Counted from the stretch's first letter, positions 48,701 to 59,647 are shown. The stretch is 64,000 nt of DNA from Brevipalpus yothersi (GCA_003956705.1 QZCP01000171.1:25603-89602), one strand, 5' to 3'. Notes: a model not told the origin generated them from the sequence alone. Translations and numbers: made by a program.

Positions 48701-51627
48701 AGAAAAATATTATTATTAGAGCCAGCTTATCCTGAATTTATTTTTCTTCGCTCGCTTCTCTCTTTCAAAATTCGTAGATACATACCCCAATAATGTATAC
48801 AATCAATTAATTTTCAAATCTTATTTTTTTCAGCGCTCAAAGAAGACCGGCAACCACTTCGACAACCACTACCACAACCACAACAACCACTCCTCGTCCT
48901 CGACCAACACCAAGATCTTTTGGTCCATCCGTTAGACGACCATATCGACCCAACAGACCTTTTGGTGGACGCAACAGACCAGAGGTATGTTTTGAATATG
49001 GAAAAAATTTGAATCGATTTTTTCGATCTATTTTCAATTCTTCGTAAAAACAAGCTATATTCTTCATTAATCGATTTATCATCATGAATTGTGTGTCTGA
49101 GCCAAAAAGTTAAGGAAAAAAAAATTTCCCGCCAAACTTTCACCATCAAAGGATGTGTGTGTGTGAATGAATGTGTGGAAGACAATCAGAGAAAGTGAAT
49201 TAAGTGAAAGTGAAACCACAAACTCTCGCCAACATTCCAGCTGAATGTATTTGTGAGCATAAGTTGATTTAGATTCGTTCCGAAAATTCTGTTATGTAGT
49301 AAATTTTCCAGACACTTCGGACATGAGCCAAAAGTTTGACAAAATGCTGGGCAAATCAGTCAGTTAATCGTATACTCACATACCTGTACTTGTGTATATT
49401 CGAACATTTCTATTAATGATCGAGAAAGATTGAGAAAAGTTTATAAAAGTCATTCAAGAGTAATCAACCACATCGTATGTAAGATAGCTCAATAGTTTTT
49501 TCCATTTCAAGCTTTTAATCATATTAAGCACTAAGTGATAAACACATCAAGTAGACTCCAAGCGAAAACATCGTTAGCTCATTATTCACGTGTTGAAATG
49601 CTGACCATTTTTATGTCCACTACTGGACATTGTAAATAGCTTACAGCATTCTTCTACTGGGAGAGAGACAATTATCGATGCTATTATGTTGCATCGATAA
49701 GTGGTAATGCAATGATAGACGTTCGATCATTGACTCAAACCATTGACACCAGAAGCAAAACGTAAACATGGGAGGAAGGAAAATTTTTTTGATCAAGGGA
49801 AAATCACACACTTACACATACACACACAATCACCTATGAAATGGTGATATCCTTGACTTGATGTGAATTTCCTTGGCCAAGAAAAACATCCCAAAGAAAG
49901 CATCAAAACAAACAATCAAGTCCCCACTTGTTGGTTGATGATATTTTTTTGACCTACTATTACCGGGTATTACCGTTAATCAAGTGAGGTAACCGGAAAA
50001 ATCAATTCGATCATCATAATGAGCCGATCGTGACCGGAATTGGAAAGCTTAGCCATTTGAATGATTAAGTGTTGAGAGAGAGGGAAAAAATCATCTCATC
50101 AACTATAAAGTTTGCCCAAATTGAACTTTTCCTTCTATCTTTCTCAATAGCCATTTACTCTTGATGAACTCGGAAGTGAATAATGTAATGTTACAGAATA
50201 TATTTCCCATTTCGAATGGGAGAGAGAGATTGATAGTTATTTAACTTTGCATCATTAGTGATACTTGGAATTCCATTTCAATCATGGACACAAGTGGACA
50301 CAAGGTTTCGATTTCATAAGGATGATGATGAATCATGAAAGCTTGCTTTTGATAAATGAAATTTTGAGTATAGCAATCTTTTTTCGAATCAAAAAGAACA
50401 AGATTGGACACTTTCGATATTTTTCTATGCTCTTTACACAACATAACCGAATGTGTTTATGTTTTGTGATAATCTTTTTCGCACGATTGACTGCGTAAAA
50501 CTCATCATCACGTTTTTTCCCATCATCTACCTCTTTTCTACCAGGCTACCGATAATAATAATAATAACAACAAGGAGAATGAATCCCAGCCATCATCATC
50601 TACCACCGTTGCACCGGCTGTCTCCAATGATCGTTCAAGTTATACTACCGCTTCACCGACAACAAGACGCTTCGTTGGACGAGGTCGTTTCGGAACATCA
50701 GCTCGACCATCATTTGCCAGCAATCGATTGAGTGGAACCACACCAGCACCGGTCAGTTCATCCACTTCGGCACCAGCTTCAGCGGTCACCCGAGCTCCAT
50801 ACCGAAGACCGGCAGTTGATTTTCTGGCCAATCGTAATCGACCCACTGCAAGTCGTCAAAGGCCACAATTTTTGAGAAATCGTGGACGTCCAGCAGATAC
50901 ACCGGCCGAAGCATCCAGTGAAGCACCCAAACCAGCTGATCAACCAGCCCAATCTTCACCTTTGCCATCTCCACCTCCACCAGCCCCACAACCACAACCC
51001 TCAGGTCCATCAGCAATACCGAATTCCGATAATGCTGTGGTAAATAGTGTGGTAACATCAAGTCGATCGGAATCTTCTGAGGTTCGATCACATTCGGAAA
51101 ATGAACATGGACACAATTCTGTTAATGCAGGTTCTTCAAGTAACAATGGTAATAATGCTGTAAACGAGTTAAATAGTAATAATAACAATAATAACGGTAG
51201 AGTTCGAGAATCTACATCAGTATCAACTTCAACCAGAATTGAAACCAATTCTGGTCCAGAAGAGATTCGAAGTCAGCCTCCTCAAGATCCCTTCAATGGT
51301 CAGCCTCAACCGGCACCAATTCAACCACAGCCATTACCGGTACAGCCTCAACCCCAACCCCAGCCACAGCCACAACCCCAATCACAACCACAATCTGTGC
51401 CACCAAGTCCACCCCAGGCGACACCATCAACTGCCGCACCAGCTCAACCTTCACCTGAGGCCAACAAAGCAAATGCTATCCAAGCTCGTCGAGCTAATCC
51501 ACTATTTCGTCAACGAACTAGACCACTCTTTGGATCTCGTCGAACATCCAATCCAGCCTCTTCATCACCACCAGCCGATGGTAATGCTGACAATGCCTCG
51601 GGAAACGGTGGCAACAGTGGCCAATAG
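45706..51627 (+). CDS. large secreted Pro/Ser/Thr-rich extracellular protein
   Basis: There are six coding exons: 45706-47386, 47872-48009, 48109-48148, 48220-48234 (15 nt), 48834-48984 and 50545-51627. The frame is continuous through every GT-AG junction, giving 1035 residues. An N-terminal signal peptide (about residues 1-26, VFLILFVAHRQWLVVNA) precedes a long low-complexity region rich in Pro, Ser, Thr, Asn and Gln. The one striking landmark is a six-Tyr run followed by three Asp at residues 276-284. Exon 2 encodes a run of ten Thr, with a second such run in exon 5. Exon 6 holds an Asn-rich stretch, Pro/Gln repeats (QPQPQPQPQPQ) and a final basic segment NPLFRQRTRPLFGSRR. Short Arg/Gly-Phe motifs (FGTRRRYN, RPFGGRNRP, RRFVGRGRFG) recur. 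There is no recognisable enzymatic or chitin-binding domain. It is probably a cuticular, mucin-like or other matrix protein. Thr/Ser runs suggest O-glycosylation. Confidence 0.85.
48220..48234 (+). other. 15-nt microexon (exon 4 of the secreted protein)
   Basis: Fifteen bases lie between TTTTTTCAG and GTAAGTG. Skipping it would remove five residues (R/G, P, P, A, S portion) without changing the frame. Including it joins exons 3 and 5 in frame as NRGPPASAQ. Confidence 0.75.
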
Positions 51628-52794
51628 ATGATATACTAAGAAAATTTTTCAATTTTTTCTAACATATTGTGTGTGTGAGTGTGAATGAATGAACAAATCT
51701 TGTGTAGATACCAACATGTCTAACACAGTTTACACTGATTTTTGTATATAGATTATTCCTTTTCCAATCTATCTCCCCTGTATATATAATTATACACACA
51801 ATCATCTCTCTCTCTCTTTCTATCTTCAATCTATACCATAGAAGTTCCACACATACTTTCCCATGCTGACTATAGCCATCATTTGTCAGTGACCTTTCTC
51901 GCTTGAGCAACATCGTAGCGTTGATGGAAAAGAACAAAACTTTTTCTATGTACATTGTGAGCTCATTAGACAATATCGGCATTGATTTGGGAATACTTTT
52001 TCCTTCTTTCTCCTCCTCCAACTCGTTCATTGATTATTGTTAACATAACATCTTACAATTTGGGAATCTTACTCTGTGGGAAACAATGATGACAATCTTG
52101 TAATTTTGAATTGAAAGAAAGAGAGAAGAGAAAAGGAAAAGGAAAAAGAACATCGACAAATGCTCAGCTTTAGCTAATGACTAATGGTCACATAATTTCA
52201 TGGACACTTCTTCTTAATCATCGAATTTTTTGTTTCATCAGGCAACTCAAATGCAACAACAATCAGCTCTCATCAATTTTTCCTCCCCGAAATGAATTAT
52301 TCCTATTATTTTCAATCAATCTACTAACTCATCACAACTTCTGCTTGACCCGAGAGAGTAAATGCTCGAGGAAAGAGAGAAAGATTTTTATACACCAAAA
52401 AATCAAGCTTGAACTTTGACCTCAATGTTGTAAGAAGGTCCTGTCGAGAAGGTAGAGAAAATATTTTTTTTCTCTCTCACTTTCTATTCCGATTGCAAGC
52501 AATAAATTATTATAAACCATCATTAAATGGTAATCAATATTGTCTTCTCATTCAGCAAACGCGTAAACATCAACATCTCAATGCAACTGTTACTTCTTCA
52601 CAAGATTAAAGATTGTTGTTGTTCATATGAGTAATGGAAGCAAATTAATAAGAAACACTATCAATTCACATTATCAATGTTCAAGCGAATTTTTAAGTCC
52701 CGCTTTGGGTTCAATCAGCGACTGTAATTTTGGGGAAAAACACACATTACAGTTGGATCCTTGATAGGGCCAAAATAAACTTTTTGTCCATAAT

Positions 52795-52865
52795 AGTATG
52801 GGTCAAGCAACACAGTGGATAGGAAAAACCTCTTTTCTTTGGTTTTCCTGGAAAACTGGTCCATT
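52795..52865 (+). repeat. dispersed repeat, copy A
   Basis: A core of about 45 bp beginning GGAAAAACCTCTTTT and ending AAAACTGGTC is shared, with a few mismatches, with the copy at 56733-56790. The surrounding sequence is G/C-richer than average (GGAGGGGGGAGAGGGGG). Confidence 0.6.
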
Positions 52866-53826
52866 TTCGGAGGGGGGAGAGGGGGTGAGGTCAAAGTGCA
52901 AAGGCCGCAGGGCATTTCTAGAAATTTCACTGCTTTTACGGAAGGAGCAATATCTGGTCCCTCTTGCCTCATTTTCTGAAATTTGGAAAATTTGGGAAAT
53001 TTTTCAGGGTAAAAGAAAGTACAACATTCAAAGAAATAGGTTGAAATATCTTTATTAATTTTCACCTGATTTATTTGAGATCTTGATCAAATTGGTCAAG
53101 ATCGCTCGCAGTTTTTTTGCCTTCAATTGAGATTAAGAGCTTGATCCATATTATTTTGAGCTTTTCTTCCATAGTTTTACCTCTTGTAAGAATAGAGTGG
53201 AAGAAAATCCTCTCTATTTTCTTTATTCTCAATGACTCTTAATCTGTTTAATCCTCGATTTTAGATGAAATTTCTGAAAAAGAAAACAAAAATCTTTTCA
53301 ACTCTAGATGAAGCTTTGATGGCAATCCTTGCCAGTGATTTACTGGTATTTAAAAAGTTTTTCTAGGTTCAACATCAGATTTCCACTGAAATCAAGGACT
53401 ACAAGAAGCCATCTTCACTCTCAATTTTAGCGAAATATTGACACAGTTGAGTACTCATTTGAAACTTGCACCCAACTTATACAACTTCAAAGCTATTTTT
53501 AATGAATTTTTGATGTTCATATGTATATATCGACGCATTCTGACAATATGAGTATAATAATGATAGGTTTTTTTCATCCAAGTCAAGCACCTTTATTATC
53601 AGCTTCGTCTTCTCTCTTCGTTCATATCTCAATCGGCATCAATCACACATACATAATCTTCACTCACATCAAGAAGAAAGTATATGTCCTTGGCATATGC
53701 TTAAATTTCAACTACACCATAAGCATTGAAAGGACATCTTGTGATCTTTAAGCATGAATAAATCGGGAGAAAAAAATCTATAGTGACCAATTGATTAGAG
53801 ATTGCAATTACTTTTGAAGATCAATG

Positions 53827-53829
<3 letters not shown>

Positions 53830-53868
<39 letters not shown>
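53830..53868. repeat. (CT)n microsatellite
   Basis: CT run of about 35 bp grading into CTTT. Confidence 0.95.
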
Positions 53869-53871
<3 letters not shown>

Positions 53872-54120
53872 CTTCCTCTCAATGGCAAATTGAGGAAATT
53901 CATGGATCATCATCGACTATCGGCTATCAAATGAATTGAGGCAACTTCGTGCAAATGGAAATGACATTTATTGGGTATGATTGTGAGGGACAATTTAAAT
54001 ATACATACACGTATATATATATTTACATACACAGATGGACAACAAGCTGTGGTATGAGGTCTGTGTGTGTGTGTGTGAAAAATAATGACAATATGATATG
54101 ATCTTGGCACGCACAATCGA

Positions 54121-56220
54121 TTAGTAGGTGAAACAAGAGAAGGAAATCAAAGTTGTGACCAGAAAATAGAGAATTGGTGCTATTAAATTCATGTATACAG
54201 ATGGATGTGTTAACGGTAATCCTTTGACCATCACAGCGATCATCGCTGATGGTGATGTTGAAAATGGTGTTAAAAATCGTAGAGATCTCATGTAATACGG
54301 TAAAGCTTCAAAAGGCCATAGAACACCACCGACAAACATGCATGCCAACAGATATCCTGTGGTAAATACGAACATCATTCCGATTCCAGATGAGAATAGG
54401 GCGAAAATGAATGTTGTCGTAATTCCAGTGGCAACTTGAAGCAATAGAACAGTGAAAGCTAATACAATCGATCCTCGGCATGGAACTTCGAGAACATATA
54501 AAATAAATAGTAACAGTATGAGGACATGAGTTCCCGTTACAGCCATATACACCAAAAAGTGTCCGATTAATAATTGATTTGTGGTCACACCAGCAGCATA
54601 ATTTCGTTCGAACATAAGGTCCAATTTTTCTCTCATCAAACTGAATAGTGAAAAATTGACTGTATGAACAAATGATAAGTATACAGCGAATACAGGTAAA
54701 ATGAAATCATATACGCCAAAATAATCATCACGATCTACTCGGCCATAGATTGGTTCAGCTAACACTATCGGTAAATCGGTGAGTTTGGGATTCATTTTCA
54801 TATCGGCAGCAACTTCGATGGTAAAATTCCGATAACTTTCCAACAATGATCTCATGATTGTGATCAATAGAATTATATTGGAAAAATCACCTCGATAGAC
54901 GATGTCTCCTGAGGTAAGATCAATCGACGGATTAATGGCATACGATGATGACATATCTAACGGTACTATTCGGGTTCGCTGGAATCGTGTAAAATTGGTG
55001 CCAATAGTGATGAAACCTTGTATATCACCTCTTTTGGTGGCCTCAAGAGCATCAGCCGATCGGCTGTATACGGTGGGAATAACACGATTGCGATCGATGG
55101 TGTCCAAAAATTGTGAGCTTAAATTGACTGGATTTTCGTGATTAACAACACCAACATTAAGGTGAATCGGTGTCCGGCCATAAAAGAGACCGTAAACCGT
55201 GATAACAAAGAATAAAATGAAACCAGACCCATAAAAAGCAGCTTTCATCTTGTAAAATCGTAAAAATATTCTATTCATCACTGCTGATTGTATTCGCCAA
55301 TAATCACCTTCTTGTAACTGTTTGGCAATAAAATTTTTACATCTTTCAACTGGAGCCTTTTTCTTTTTCTTCTCTTTTTCCACTGTTTTATTCGACAAAT
55401 TACCGTTATACGATGCTATTGATGCCTTCTTACGCACTTTATCCTCACGACACAAGTGTTCAAATGTTTCTTCCAAATTTCGTACACCAAATCGATTGAT
55501 TATCGCTCCTGGTTGATCTTCATCCAATATGGTACCTTTACGCATAAAACCCACCACATCAGCACGTCGAGCTTCCTCAATATAGTGTGTTGTGATCACC
55601 ACTGAACACTTGTATTGTTGGCACAAATAGAATATAAAGTCCCACATACGTTCCCGGACCAATGGATCACATCCAACGGTAGGCTCATCGAGTATCAATA
55701 ATTTGGGACGATGAATAACTGTGGCCGCAAATGATACACGACGCTGTTGGCCACCGCTGAGACTGCCGATCAGCCGATGCATATCGTTGAGATCAAGTAG
55801 GGTTAATAGTTCACGAATTCGATGGATCAAATCTTGATCAGTGATACCATATATATGGCCAAAATAGACTAGCATTTCGAGAATGGTCAGATCACAATTG
55901 AGGGCAATCTCTTGCGGCATATAGCCAATATTTTTACCCGGTATATCGAGACCTTTTTGTCCCGGATGGAGACCAAATATTTTGATACGTCCATAATCGG
56001 GACTCTTGTAACCGATGACACACCGTAGGAACGTTGTTTTACCACATCCGGACGGTCCGATCAGAGCATACACACCACCGATGGGCACAGTTAAATTTAA
56101 ATCATTCAAAATGTTCACTTTACCTTCGGATTTGTTTCGCACATATGTTACACTTCGCGCCTTAATGGCAGCCACACATTTACTGCTCGAATGAGAGCTG
56201 GTACCGTTATAGCCGTTCAT
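54121..56220 (-). CDS. ABCH-subfamily ABC half transporter
   Basis: An intronless frame of 699 residues with NBD-TMD order, as in the ABCG and ABCH half transporters. Walker A GPSGCGKTT is at residues 55-63, the Q loop MPQE at 101-104, signature LSGGQQRR at 154-161 and Walker B LLILDE at 174-179. The D loop reads VGCDP, and the switch His is in THY at 212. The membrane half starts with FYGSGFILFFVITVYGLFYG (about residue 335) and has a large outer loop. It continues with several hydrophobic segments (including VLILLLFILYVLEV) and a last helix ending SFSCFTY. The NBD wording (GYMPQEIALNCDLTILEML, DEPTVGCDPLVRERMW) resembles arthropod ABCH proteins more than ABCG, where EPT/SGLD is usual. The substrate is unknown; ABCH members have been linked to cuticular lipid export in insects. 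It would dimerise to function. A degraded duplicate of its 3' end lies 1.4 kb upstream. Confidence 0.9.
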   Translation of the reverse strand: MNGYNGTSSHSSSKCVAAIKARSVTYVRNKSEGKVNILNDLNLTVPIGGVYALIGPSGCGKTTFLRCVIGYKSPDYGRIKIFGLHPGQKGLDIPGKNIGYMPQEIALNCDLTILEMLVYFGHIYGITDQDLIHRIRELLTLLDLNDMHRLIGSLSGGQQRRVSFAATVIHRPKLLILDEPTVGCDPLVRERMWDFIFYLCQQYKCSVVITTHYIEEARRADVVGFMRKGTILDEDQPGAIINRFGVRNLEETFEHLCREDKVRKKASIASYNGNLSNKTVEKEKKKKKAPVERCKNFIAKQLQEGDYWRIQSAVMNRIFLRFYKMKAAFYGSGFILFFVITVYGLFYGRTPIHLNVGVVNHENPVNLSSQFLDTIDRNRVIPTVYSRSADALEATKRGDIQGFITIGTNFTRFQRTRIVPLDMSSSYAINPSIDLTSGDIVYRGDFSNIILLITIMRSLLESYRNFTIEVAADMKMNPKLTDLPIVLAEPIYGRVDRDDYFGVYDFILPVFAVYLSFVHTVNFSLFSLMREKLDLMFERNYAAGVTTNQLLIGHFLVYMAVTGTHVLILLLFILYVLEVPCRGSIVLAFTVLLLQVATGITTTFIFALFSSGIGMMFVFTTGYLLACMFVGGVLWPFEALPYYMRSLRFLTPFSTSPSAMIAVMVKGLPLTHPSVYMNLIAPILYFLVTTLISFSCFTY

Positions 56221-56377
56221 GGTAAATAGTATAAGTTATATAAATATCGTCAACACCAAAAATTCGAAACGAATGAACGAAGAAGATGTTCTCAAACTGG
56301 AGACTCACACTTATGTGTACATCAGTGAGAATGAAAGAGAAATGAGAAAAGTTTCCACGAAAAAGTTTTGGTAAACT

Positions 56378-56380
<3 letters not shown>

Positions 56381-56438
<58 letters not shown>
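56381..56438. repeat. (CT)n microsatellite
   Basis: Pure CT run of about 58 bp, 160 bp upstream of the ABCH start codon. It is followed 105 bp later by a GA run of similar length, so the pair could pair as an inverted repeat. Confidence 0.97.
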
Positions 56439-56440
<2 letters not shown>

Positions 56441-56542
56441 ACTCTTTCGAGATACTCTCTCGTCTTATTATGGCCTACAAACCGGTCTCACTTCTAGACT
56501 CTGGGAAAAAAATCAATAACAATTTACAATAGATTGATGTTT

Positions 56543-56577
56543 GTGAGAGTGAGTGAGAGAGAGAGAGAAAGAGAGAA

Positions 56578-56617
<40 letters not shown>

Positions 56618-56623
56618 TGAGAG
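56543..56623. repeat. (GA)n/(GAAA)n microsatellite
   Basis: Imperfect GA run of about 80 bp with GAAA interruptions. Confidence 0.95.
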
Positions 56624-56732
56624 CAATAGACAAGTGGGGTACCTCCCCCAAAGCCCCTAGGTTTTGCCAAAAATTTAGCTGTGGTCCAGTGGCTCTCTCT
56701 CTCTCTTTCTCTCTCTATGGCGGATTATGGTC

Positions 56733-56790
56733 AGTTTGATGGAATGGGAAAAACCTCTTTTTTCTTGGTTTTTCTGTAAAACTGGTCAAC
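56733..56790 (+). repeat. dispersed repeat, copy B
   Basis: A diverged copy of the segment at 52795-52865, sharing GGGAAAAACCTCTTTT, CTTGGTTTTTCTG and AAAACTGGTC in the same order. Confidence 0.6.
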
Positions 56791-57153
56791 TGGCTCGCTT
56801 GTCAAGCGAGGTCAATAGAATGTGAATAGATGTATATTTACCCATAATGACAATACAATGGTAATGTCCTGGGGCGAGAGAGTGAAAAAAAAGTCCACTC
56901 GCATTGCTACATCATATCAACACTTTTATTTGATTTTTTGCTACTTTCCAGTCCATCCTGCTATAATAGGATGAATTTTAGGTCAAAGAGAGTGAAAGAG
57001 AGAGGCGGCTGAATAGAAATATCTCGAGTTAAATTTTAGGGTTTCAATTTCAAAATTTAACAGAGCCGACTAATAAGCACCTTTTGTCCCATCTCAAAAT
57101 TGACAGCTCTTCTAGGGAAAGTTTAACGCACCACGATGGAAAGGTTGTTATTA

Positions 57154-57487
57154 TTATTGCAAAATGTATAAATCTTGTCGTAATGAGAAAAGATTTATAT
57201 CTTCATTAGCAATACTAGGGAAAAGAGTCTCATCTTGTTTTGAATCCTATTTCATCATGAACTTCAGTCAGCCTCATTGGAATCATATCGATACATATTT
57301 ACAGTTATTCTTGGTAACTTTTGCCGAAGGTTCTTTAATGCATCACCAGCATCATTAGCATCAAGGTGAGCTATATCAAGTACATTAACTCGGTTAGTTG
57401 AAATTTTTCGAAATTAATTTCATCTGAGGGAAGCAATGGATACTCATCATTAAAACTAGGACCATGAACATCATTCGAATTCCAAGA
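57154..57487 (-). pseudogene. decayed coding fragment in three successive frames, unrecognised
   Basis: On the minus strand three adjacent open pieces follow one another, each ending in a stop, with the frame changing between them. The first (57487-57371) contains SNDVHGPSFNDEYPLLPSDE and runs to FEKFQLTE. The second (about 57405-57264) contains VNVLDIAHLDANDAGDALKN and LRQKLPRITVNMYRYDSNEA. The third (57246-57154) contains DETLFPSIANEDINLFSLRQ. Each piece has a protein-like mix of residues with none of the window's usual repeat character. This fits one former protein-coding exon broken by indels. The family is not recognised. It lies directly beyond the ABCH pseudogene fragment, on the same strand. 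Confidence 0.4.
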
Positions 57488-57579
57488 TCATGGCTATGCT
57501 TAGACATCGATAGATGGAGACTTAGCTCATGGAGATGCAATTCGCCTTAGCTTGTTCGTGAAACTATTCACTGGAATAG

Positions 57580-57945
57580 AATGATATGATCTTGGCACGA
57601 AAGCTCGATCAAGTTGCGAAATCAGAGAAGAAAATTTGGGAAGAGATGTGACCAGAAAATGAAATGATAGTCTACTTCTCAATTCATGTAGACTGATGGA
57701 TAACTGAGAAGTAGCCTTTTGACCATCAGCACCAGAGAGAAGATGATGGATAGACAAAAAAATTGATATGATAAAAATCTGAAAGATTTTACCAGTAGAA
57801 CATGTAGTGCATCCTTGAAATAACTCGAAAAAGCTGGAAGAAGAAAAAAATTTCGCCAACGAACATGCATGTCAGAGGAATATTTTTCATTTCCACATGG
57901 GAATATACACTATGAACATTATTCTGATTGTTGGAATGGAGAGGG
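57580..57945 (-). pseudogene. ABCH transporter 3'-end pseudogene fragment
   Basis: A degraded copy of the last roughly 120 nt to 360 nt of the neighbouring ABCH gene, in the same orientation. Matching islands include the 3' UTR string ATATGATCTTGGCACG (also just past the stop of the intact gene), TGTGACCAGAAAAT, the coding piece for HPSVYMN (here YPSVYMN), CTTTTGACCATCA (coding MVKG), and the piece coding ACMFVGGV (here TCMFVGEI). Indels shift the frame repeatedly, so no functional product is possible. It lies about 1.4 kb upstream of the intact gene's start, implying a past tandem or segmental duplication followed by decay. Confidence 0.8.
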
Positions 57946-58028
57946 AAAAAAAGTCTGATGAGAGAGAGAGAGAGAATCTTCGGCGCAGCATCCTCTGAAT
58001 CCGAAAGAAGTGTGAAAAGGTGAGCAAA

Positions 58029-58029
<1 letters not shown>

Positions 58030-58079
<50 letters not shown>
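58030..58079. repeat. (GA)n microsatellite
   Basis: Nearly pure GA run of about 50 bp next to the ABCH pseudogene fragment. Confidence 0.97.
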
Positions 58080-58081
<2 letters not shown>

Positions 58082-58684
58082 GTGAATTGATCGAATGAGG
58101 GAGAGTCTGGGAGAGAGAGAAATTCTCTATGGTAAAGAATTGTGTATCAAGGATGCTGGGCAAAAGCGAGTTGTTGCAGGCTGGAGTGATCCTTCGATGG
58201 AGAGTGGCGAAGGATCAAGAAGAAAGAGTAGAAAGAAGAGAAGAAAAAGATGTGGAAGTGTAAAAGATGATGATTCTTCAATCGCAATTCACAGATTTTT
58301 CGACGACTGAGACTAAAGTTCGTCAACCTCTCCCACTTCCGTATTCTCTTCTCTCTCTTTCCTGTGGAACATCGCTTCTCTCTGATATTCACACACACTT
58401 TGAGTGCCAACAATTTGTATCGTACTGATACCCTTAATCACTTGACCGGTGTCCACTTTCATTGTGTGTGTATAAGTTTGTGCATTGCAACAGTGAATCA
58501 ATCAAACCTACACTACTATCACACCACTTTTATCCACTTTGATGATGGTGATGATCTGATCCTTTTTCACGGTCACTTTTAACCATCTTTTCGAGGAATA
58601 TTCTTTCTCCAATATCTTCACACTTTCTCCACATTAATCAATCATCAATTTTTTGAAATATTAATCATTCACTCATTCCTCATA

Positions 58685-58714
58685 CCCAATGGGCTACGTC
58701 ATTTGCGCCGAAAA
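58685..58714. promoter_or_regulatory. CCAAT / CRE-like / E2F-like cluster upstream of receptor exon
   Basis: Within 30 bp there is a CCAAT box, TACGTCA (CRE-like) and TTTGCGCCGAAAA (E2F-like), about 270-300 bp upstream of the ATG at 58985. It probably marks the promoter of the plus-strand receptor gene. Motif evidence only. Confidence 0.4.
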
Positions 58715-58984
58715 TTGTCATCCAATTGATTATCGTTTTCTTCTTCTTCTTCAAAAATTTTCTCGTCCATCTCACCATACTTCACCACAACCACATGTTT
58801 ATGCTCAACATCAAGATTAATGATTATTATAAACAGTGTCAAATAGGATCAATTTTTTGGTGATCATCTTTTTGTTTATAAATATACATACTTAAATCAA
58901 TTTGAATAATCAACAATCGGAAAGGGATCAACTCAATTCAACTTTGAATTGGATTTCCCGATCCAAAAAATCAAGCGCCTGCTG

Positions 58985-59647
58985 ATGATTTTTTTTCCAC
59001 TCACTTCGATACGATCGAGAAGCATCAAGTGGACTGTACCATATTTAATTTTATCCATATTATTTCGATCATTTATCCAGATTAATGCCTACCAGTGTAA
59101 TAGTATGATCAGTTTATTTATGGCCGTTTCACTCCAAATACTAGCCAATACCGTGAGTGAAGTGACAAGCTTAACGGATAATCATAGTAATAGTAATAAT
59201 AATAATAACATCAACACCAATGCCAATAATAATAATAATCCCAGCGTGCCAAAGTTTCGTGTGGTTGCGGTCATACCAAATGATAAAGCATCACAAATGT
59301 CCCATGAATTGCACAATGCTGTGTCTAGATGGGAAAAAATGAATCGAGATGAATCTTCATCAAAACGGCCATCATCATCATTAATATCAACATCCAACAG
59401 TAGACGTTATTCTAATAATAAAGAAGAGACGTCCATTGTTTTATTGCCTGTTCCAATAGGAAATGATACACAGCGTTTATTGGATTCAATGTGTGATACT
59501 TTTGAAATCCATAATCCATCTCTGATACTATCGTTTCTGGAATCACGACAAACGTATTATCTTAAAATGATATCCAAAAAAGTTGATGTTCCAATATTGA
59601 GTATAACATCTGATTATCGTGAAACATTCCAAAGTGATGCTGTAAAA
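58985..59647 (+). CDS. probable NMDA-type ionotropic glutamate receptor, first exon
   Basis: The open segment ends at 59647 in GTA AAA|GTGAGTG, a phase-0 donor, after 221 codons from the ATG at 58985. A later ATG (MISLFMAVSLQILANTVSEV) would give a cleaner signal peptide, so the exact start is uncertain. After an Asn-rich low-complexity stretch comes a segment like the start of an ionotropic receptor amino-terminal domain. FRVVAVIPNDKA begins it, a Ser-rich insert follows, then SIVLLPVPIGNDTQRLLDSM, CDTFEIHNPSLILSFLES and KKVDVPILSITSDYRE. The pattern of a CDxF/L helix, a strand ending in ILSF, and VPILSIT fits the first lobe of NMDA receptor subunits (GRIN2/3 type). Ligand-binding and pore exons are not visible, and presumably lie beyond 64000. 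A related receptor of the same periplasmic-binding fold cannot be excluded. Confidence 0.5.

Larger units (their letters stand above)
51628..54120. other. 3' flank of secreted protein and 3' flank of ABCH gene (convergent)
   Basis: No gene recognised. It holds the 3' UTR of the secreted protein (an AATAAA occurs near 52501) and, from the other side, the ABCH 3' UTR. A minus-strand AATAAA near 53966-53971 is about 150 nt beyond the ABCH stop. A dispersed repeat lies at 52795-52865, a CT tract at 53830-53865 and a TG run near 54062-54077. Confidence 0.5.
56221..58984. other. divergent spacer between ABCH and glutamate-receptor-like genes
   Basis: It holds the ABCH 5' flank, a pair of opposite-sense CT and GA tracts, the second copy of a dispersed repeat, two decayed coding segments on the minus strand, another GA tract, and a promoter-like motif cluster upstream of the receptor exon. 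No intact gene was seen. Confidence 0.6.

Noticed and set aside
51239..51631. 130-codon plus-strand frame inside exon 6 of the secreted protein
   Set aside because: It is a shadow frame created by the CCA/CAA-rich repeats of the true frame, with no independent support.
58949..58984. Upstream extension of the receptor exon beginning MDFPIQK
   Set aside because: The first codon is TTG. The first ATG in frame is at 58985.
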